The translations under genes and the position numbers were made by a program. From positions 1 through 8,881 of the forward strand of contig DEKZ01000144.1 of the NCBI GenBank assembly GCA_002354135.1: a DNA stretch of 8,881 nt, written 5' to 3'. The stretch's first letter is position 1, and each line of letters begins with the position of its first letter. Under the pieces are notes generated by a model. It saw only the letters and a program-made list of their open reading frames with translations. It searched no databases and was not told where the DNA came from. Positions 4,898 to 8,881 of the stretch are shown here, piece after piece. The DNA comes from Massilia sp. UBA2709. GTDB lineage: Bacteria > Pseudomonadota > Gammaproteobacteria > Burkholderiales > Burkholderiaceae_D.

Positions 4898-6853
4898 ATG
4901 TCCGGAAACCTCCTCAGCATCGGTAAAAGTGGCCTGTACGCGGCGCAGACCGCGCTGGCTACGACCGGCCACAACATCACCAACGCCAACGTGGACGGCT
5001 ACAGCCGCCAGGGCGTGGTGCAGGCCAATGCCACGGCGATGGAGCATGGCTACGGATTTGTCGGCACCGGCACCAAGATCGCCGAGATCAAGCGCTACAG
5101 CGACGAGTTCCTGAACAACCAGGTCCGCACCGCGACCGCGTCGAAGAACTCGCTGGACGCCTACTACAACCAGATCAGCCAGATCGACAACCTGCTGGCC
5201 GACACCACCTCGGGCCTGTCGCCGGCGCTCCAGAACTTCTTCTCGGCGGTGCAGGACGTGACCGGCAACGGCGCTTCGATCCCGTCGCGCCAGGCCCTGC
5301 TGTCCTCGGCCGAGACCCTGGCCGGCAGCTTCCAGCAGATCGACGCCCGCCTCGAGGAAATCGATGCCGGCGTGAACACCGAGATCGAAACCAACGTCAA
5401 CCTGATCAACACCTACGCCAGGCAGATCTCCGAGCTCAATGCGAAGATCGGCTCCTACGGTTCGATCGAAGGACGCCAGCCGAACGACCTGCTGGACCAG
5501 CGCGACCAGCTCGTGATGGAGCTGAACAAGCACGTCAAGGCGACCGTCACGGCCGGCAGCAACAATGCGCTGAACGTCTCGATCGGCACCGGCCAGCCGC
5601 TGGTCGTGGGCCAGCAGGCCTTCCAGCTGGCGACCATCAAGTCGCCGACCGACCAGACCCGCCTGACGGTGGGCTACGCCACCGGCGACAAGGTGGTGGC
5701 GCTGCCGGAAAGCGCGCTCGCCGGCGGCGAACTGGGCGGCCTGCTGGAATTCCGCACGAATACCCTGGACCGCGTGCAGAACCAGATCGGCCGCCTGGCG
5801 ATCGGCATGGCCTTCACCTTCAACGCCCAGCACAAGCTCGGCATCGACGGCGCCGGCCAGCAGGGCCAGGATTTCTTCGTGCAGGCCCCGGCCTATGTCG
5901 CCGCGGCGGTCGACAACGCGTCCACCAGCACCGCCAAGGTCGGCGCGGTCGTGACCGACCCGACCAAGCTGACCGACAGCGACTACAAGATCGAGTCCGA
6001 CGGCACCGATTTCTACATCACGCGCCTGTCCGACCGCCAGAAGACCAAGATCGAGCCCTACGACCCGGCCGGCACCACGTTCGAGAAGGACGGCGTCGCC
6101 TTTACGATCTCGGGCAATGCCGCTTCGGGCGACAACTACCTGGTGCGCCCGACCGCCTATGGCGCCTCGGGCTTGCAGGTGGCGCTGTCGGACGTGAGCC
6201 AGATCGCGGCCGGCACCCCGATCGCCACCGCCGCCCCGGTCGCGAACAAGGGCACGGGCCAGATCAGCGCCGGCAGCGTCTCGGAAGGCTACTTCACCGA
6301 CAAGCCCACGCTGCCGGTGACGCTCAGCTACGACAAGGACAGCGGCAACCTCTCGGGCTTCCCGACCGGCGCCACGGTGACCATGACCCTGAACGGCAAG
6401 ACCACCACCTACACCGGCGGCAGCGCGCCCTTCCAGGCCAACGCCAGCTACAGCTTCAACGGCGTGAACGTGACCATGAGCGGCGTGCCGCAGGGCGGCG
6501 ACAGCTTCACCATCAGCGCCAACACCGCCGGCACCGCCGACACCCGCAACATCCAGGCCCTGGGCGCCCTGCAGACCAAGAACATCTTCAACGGCTCCAG
6601 CGCGACCTTCCAGTCGGCCTTCGCCCAGACCGTCAGCTCGGTCGGCAACAAGACGCGTGAAGTGCAGGTCAACGCCAGCGCCAACGAAGCCCTGCTCAAG
6701 CAGGTGCAGGGCGCGGCGCTGGACGTGTCGGGCGTGAACCTGGACGAGGAAGCGACCAACCTGCTGAAGTACCAGCAGGCCTACCAGGCGGCAGGCAGGG
6801 TCATGCAGACCGCCAACACCATTTTCGACACGCTGCTGTCGATCGGCCGCTAA
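4898..6853 (+). CDS. flgK: Flagellar hook-associated protein 1 FlgK (HAP1)
   Basis: FlgK is the first of two junction proteins between hook and filament, exported through the flagellar channel with its chaperone FlgN. The start SGNLLSIGKSGLYAAQTALATTGHNITNANVDGYSRQ (residues 2-38, in overlapping reads) is the FlgK form of the axial N-terminal motif, with NITNAN-DGYSRQ diagnostic. The hallmark PNDLLDQRDQLV occurs at ~195-206. Residues ~100-190 are helical and coiled-coil-like. The C-terminus (SGVNLDEEATNLLKYQQAYQAAGRVMQTANTIFDTLLSI, ~611-649) is the matching D0 helix. At 651 residues it is about 100 longer than enteric FlgK (547). The extra length lies in the exposed middle, where residues ~362-418 and ~472-540 look like related beta modules. 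ATG 4898 fits homologues, with only a weak AGAGA site (4886-4890). It lies 24 nt before flgL. Confidence 0.97.
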   Translation: MSGNLLSIGKSGLYAAQTALATTGHNITNANVDGYSRQGVVQANATAMEHGYGFVGTGTKIAEIKRYSDEFLNNQVRTATASKNSLDAYYNQISQIDNLLADTTSGLSPALQNFFSAVQDVTGNGASIPSRQALLSSAETLAGSFQQIDARLEEIDAGVNTEIETNVNLINTYARQISELNAKIGSYGSIEGRQPNDLLDQRDQLVMELNKHVKATVTAGSNNALNVSIGTGQPLVVGQQAFQLATIKSPTDQTRLTVGYATGDKVVALPESALAGGELGGLLEFRTNTLDRVQNQIGRLAIGMAFTFNAQHKLGIDGAGQQGQDFFVQAPAYVAAAVDNASTSTAKVGAVVTDPTKLTDSDYKIESDGTDFYITRLSDRQKTKIEPYDPAGTTFEKDGVAFTISGNAASGDNYLVRPTAYGASGLQVALSDVSQIAAGTPIATAAPVANKGTGQISAGSVSEGYFTDKPTLPVTLSYDKDSGNLSGFPTGATVTMTLNGKTTTYTGGSAPFQANASYSFNGVNVTMSGVPQGGDSFTISANTAGTADTRNIQALGALQTKNIFNGSSATFQSAFAQTVSSVGNKTREVQVNASANEALLKQVQGAALDVSGVNLDEEATNLLKYQQAYQAAGRVMQTANTIFDTLLSIGR

Positions 6854-6877
6854 GCGCCGGCGAGCGGAGAATAAGAC

Positions 6878-8101
6878 ATGCGCATCAGCACCCGAAGCAT
6901 TTTCGAGAACGCCACCACGCAGCTCAACACGCTGCAGTCGCAGATGGCGAAGACCCAGAACCAGCTGTCGACCAACAGGCGCATGCTGACCGCGGCCGAC
7001 GACCCGATCGCTTCGGCGCGCGCGCTGGAAGTGACGCAGTCGCAGTCGCTCAACACCCAGTACGCGACCAACCGCGCGAACGCGAACAGCTCGCTGGGCC
7101 TGGTCGAAAGCGCGCTCGACGACGGCGTCGACCTGGTCATGGACGTGCAGACCCTGGTGGTGCAGGCCGGCGGCGGGGCGCTGTCGAGGGAACAACGCCT
7201 GATGATCGCCACCGAGATCGAAGGACGCATGCAGGACCTGCTGGGCGTGGCGAACACCGCCGACGGCACCGGCGGCTACCTGTTCTCGGGCTACAAGGGC
7301 AGCACCGTCCCCTTCATCCAGACCGACAGCGGCGCCACCTACCAGGGCGACCAGGGCCAGCGCAAGCTGCAGGTCGGCTCCTCGCGCGCGATCGCGATCA
7401 GCGACTCGGGCAGCGCGATCTTCGAGAACAACCGCACCGGCAACGGCAGCACCCAGACCGTCATGGTCGACGGCAACAAGGGTGGGGCGGTCGCCACCTC
7501 CGGCTCGGTCACCGACGCCAGCAAGCTCACCGGCCACAACTACACACTGGAATTCAAGGTGACCGGCAGCCCGGCCGTGACCACCTACAGCGTGACCGAC
7601 GAGAGCACGACTCCGAAGAACGTGGTGCTGGCCGACGAGCCTTACGTCGCCGGCAAGCAGATCGCTTTCGACGGTACCTCGTTCACGATCACCGGCGCCC
7701 CGGCCGACGGCGACAAGTTCGAAGTCAAGCCGAGCCAGAAGGAATCGATCTTCACCACCATGACCAACCTGGTCGCGGCCCTGCGCGAATCGGGCGACGA
7801 CACCAACAGCCTGGCGACGCTGAACAACAAGCTCAGCACTGCCAGCGAAGGCCTCAAGTCCTCGCTCGACAACATGCTGACGGTGCGCGCCTCGGTCGGC
7901 TCGCGCATGAAGGAACTCGACTACCTGGACGAGTCGGGCGCCGACCTGGGCCTGCAGTATTCGTCGACCCTGTCCAAGCTGCAGGACCTCGACATCGTGA
8001 AGGCGATCTCGCAATACGCGAGCCAGCAGACCACGCTGGAAGCGGCCCAGAAGTCGTTCAAGACGATGTCGGGGCTGTCGCTGTTCAACTACATCGGCTG
8101 A
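6878..8101 (+). CDS. flgL: Flagellar hook-associated protein 3 FlgL (HAP3)
   Basis: FlgL is the second hook-filament junction protein; it sits on FlgK and adapts to flagellin. The N-terminus MRISTRSIFENATTQLNTLQSQM...TQNQLSTNRRMLTAADDPIASARALEV is the FlgL/flagellin type N domain, with ADDP-ASARAL diagnostic. TADGTGGYLFSGYKGSTVPF (~127-146) is a typical FlgL segment. The C-terminus (RASVGSRMKELDYLDES, then LSKLQDLDIVKAISQYASQQTTLEAAQKSF and SLFNYIG) is the flagellin-like C domain. At 407 residues it exceeds enteric FlgL (317) through an inserted beta domain at ~185-290. Part of this (~220-286: NYTLEF, then IAFDGTSFTITGAPADGDKFEVKPS) resembles modules in FlgK. ATG 6878 has GGAG (6866-6869) 8 nt upstream and follows the flgK stop by 24 nt, so the two are co-transcribed. 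A GC-rich hairpin follows the stop. Confidence 0.96.
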   Translation: MRISTRSIFENATTQLNTLQSQMAKTQNQLSTNRRMLTAADDPIASARALEVTQSQSLNTQYATNRANANSSLGLVESALDDGVDLVMDVQTLVVQAGGGALSREQRLMIATEIEGRMQDLLGVANTADGTGGYLFSGYKGSTVPFIQTDSGATYQGDQGQRKLQVGSSRAIAISDSGSAIFENNRTGNGSTQTVMVDGNKGGAVATSGSVTDASKLTGHNYTLEFKVTGSPAVTTYSVTDESTTPKNVVLADEPYVAGKQIAFDGTSFTITGAPADGDKFEVKPSQKESIFTTMTNLVAALRESGDDTNSLATLNNKLSTASEGLKSSLDNMLTVRASVGSRMKELDYLDESGADLGLQYSSTLSKLQDLDIVKAISQYASQQTTLEAAQKSFKTMSGLSLFNYIG

Positions 8102-8102
8102 A

Positions 8103-8128
8103 CGCGGCCGCCATCGGCTGCGGCCGCG
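8103..8128 (+). terminator. GC-rich hairpin after flgL, without a T run
   Basis: A perfect 9-bp inverted repeat, cgcggccgc (8103-8111) and gcggccgcg (8120-8128), encloses an 8-nt loop and begins 2 nt after the flgL stop. It is placed as a transcript-end structure should be, between convergent flgL and udk. Neither side has the T run (or A run for the other strand) needed for a classical intrinsic terminator. It may instead protect the flgKL mRNA 3' end or work with Rho. The hairpin is seen; the role is inferred. Confidence 0.4.
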
Positions 8129-8139
8129 GACCCCACGTA

Positions 8140-8165
8140 TTCGTAGGGTGGATTCTCGAACCCAC
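8140..8165 (+). repeat. Single REP-type palindrome related to the flgE-flgF pair
   Basis: This unit matches copy 2 of the upstream pair (412-437) at 23 of 26 positions, including the identical 12 bases ttcgtagggtgg and the central tctcga. Its arms gtggattc (8148-8155) and gaacccac (8158-8165) pair at 7 of 8 positions. One arm position changed on both sides compared with the upstream copies (c425-g432 became t8153-a8160), so pairing was kept there. This suggests that the folded form matters more than the exact bases. It lies between the ends of convergent flgL and udk. Confidence 0.75.
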
Positions 8166-8197
8166 CGTAGCAGGCGATGCCTTGCCGCGCCCTGGGA

Positions 8198-8839
8198 TCA
8201 GGGCTGCTTCAGCTGCCCGATGACGCTTGCCACCTTGGTGGTAATCACATCGACCGCCGGCCCGTTCGCGCCGTGCGGCAGGATGACGTCGGCGTGACGC
8301 TTGGTCGGCTCGATGAACTGCTTGTGCATCGGGCGCACCGTTTCCAGGTACTGGCTGACGATGCTCTCGGTCGTGCGGCCGCGTTCGGCGATATCCCTTT
8401 GCATGCGGCGGATGAAGCGCACGTCGGCGGCGGTGTCGACGAAGATCTTCAGCGACATCATGTTGCGCAAATCCGCGTCGTACAGGGCGAACAGGCCTTC
8501 GATCACGATGACCGGGGCCGGCTTGACCGGGATGGTCTTGTCGGAGCGGTTGTCGATCGTGAAGTCGTACTCCGGCATCTCGATCGCTTCGCCATTGCGC
8601 AGGGCGCGCACGTGCTCCACCAGCAGGGGCCAGTCGAAGGCCTGGGGATGGTCGTAATTCTGCTTGCGGCGCACTTCCGGGGTGAGGTCGGACTGGTCGC
8701 GGTAGTAATCGTCCTGCATCACGACCGAGACCATCTCGGCGCCGAAGGACGCCAGCACCTGCTGGGTCACCGTTGACTTGCCACTGCCGCTTCCGCCAGC
8801 GACACCAATGACAAACGGAAGGGAGGAAATTTCGTTCAT
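8198..8839 (-). CDS. udk: Uridine kinase (uridine/cytidine 5'-phosphorylating)
   Basis: This cytosolic salvage enzyme transfers phosphate from a nucleoside triphosphate to uridine or cytidine, giving UMP or CMP. Residues 9-23 hold the Walker A loop (FVIGVAGGSGSGKST, with G15, G20, K21, S22). Further family motifs are QDDYYRDQS (42-50), NYDHPQAFDW (61-70, nucleoside side), PEYDFTIDNRS (89-99), VIVIEGLFAL (110-119, Walker B-like) and RRMQRDIAERGR (144-155, lid). At 213 residues it equals the E. coli enzyme. The start ATG (8839-8837) is the first in frame that gives a normal N-terminus; an ATG at 8847-8845 runs into a stop after three codons. There is no well-spaced Shine-Dalgarno, only GGGG touching the ATG. 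It converges on flgL and has no evident link to motility. Phosphoribulokinase-family relatives are less likely given the DDYYRD and YDHP motifs. Confidence 0.95.
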   Translation of the reverse strand: MNEISSLPFVIGVAGGSGSGKSTVTQQVLASFGAEMVSVVMQDDYYRDQSDLTPEVRRKQNYDHPQAFDWPLLVEHVRALRNGEAIEMPEYDFTIDNRSDKTIPVKPAPVIVIEGLFALYDADLRNMMSLKIFVDTAADVRFIRRMQRDIAERGRTTESIVSQYLETVRPMHKQFIEPTKRHADVILPHGANGPAVDVITTKVASVIGQLKQP

Positions 8840-8853
8840 CCCCGCATGATACC

Positions 8854-8881
8854 GGGGGGGCGGGGGGGGAGGGCGGGGGGG
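8854..8881 (+). repeat. G tract at the window edge, quadruplex-capable or artefact
   Basis: The last 28 bases read G7-C-G8-A-G3-C-G7, so all but three are G. Four runs of at least three G separated by single bases fit the pattern of a very stable G-quadruplex. It lies 15 nt upstream of the udk start codon, on that gene's template strand, where the udk leader or promoter would be. It ends exactly at the window edge and resembles the poly-G reads of two-colour sequencing instruments, so it may be an assembly-end artefact. Confidence 0.6.

Noticed and set aside
4787..8014. A 1075-codon open frame on the - strand opposite flgK and flgL
   Set aside because: It lies antisense to two well-recognised conserved genes. 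Its translation is a low-complexity mix rich in G, R, V, A, D and H without recognisable domains, as expected from GC-rich codon bias in the opposite strand.

Overview
The window is a GC-rich stretch of a flagellated Gram-negative chromosome. It carries the distal part of the flagellar rod/hook/ring cluster, in the order flgE(partial)-flgF-flgG-flgH-flgI-flgJ-flgK-flgL on the + strand, then a uridine kinase gene (udk) on the - strand. L- and P-ring genes, a two-domain FlgJ (rod scaffold plus muramidase) and this gene order point to a beta- or gammaproteobacterium. The codon bias, the sigma-28 type promoter before flgK and short GTAGGGTGG...CCCAC palindromes between genes suggest Burkholderiales, perhaps a Massilia-like Oxalobacteraceae. 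That placement is an inference from pattern memory and was not searched.

Layout: 1-308 is the FlgE C-terminus. 309-497 is non-coding and holds a REP-type inverted pair (351-439). 498-4816 is a compact run flgFGHIJ with gaps of 64, 16, 14 and 10 nt. The flgF-flgG gap has an inverted-repeat leader that could mask the flgG ribosome site. 4817-4897 holds a probable sigma-28 (FliA) promoter at 4845-4871. 4898-8101 is flgK-flgL. 8102-8197 is the gap between convergent flgL and udk, with a GC-rich hairpin and a third REP-type element. 8198-8839 is udk (- strand). 8854-8881 is a nearly pure G tract that runs to the window edge.

How the genes work together: FlgF and FlgG build the proximal and distal rod, FlgJ caps the growing rod and opens the peptidoglycan, FlgI and FlgH form the P and L rings, FlgE is the hook, and FlgK and FlgL are the hook-filament junction. 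The promoter layout fits the usual hierarchy, in which basal-body and hook genes come first and FlgK/FlgL gain late expression through sigma-28.

I do not see a new biological system here. The coding content is a canonical flagellar locus. The points worth a second look are the REP pair between flgE and flgF, the flgG leader structure, a beta module apparently shared by FlgK and FlgL, loss of one of the two conserved FlgI cysteines, and the terminal G tract, which may be a sequencing or assembly artefact.
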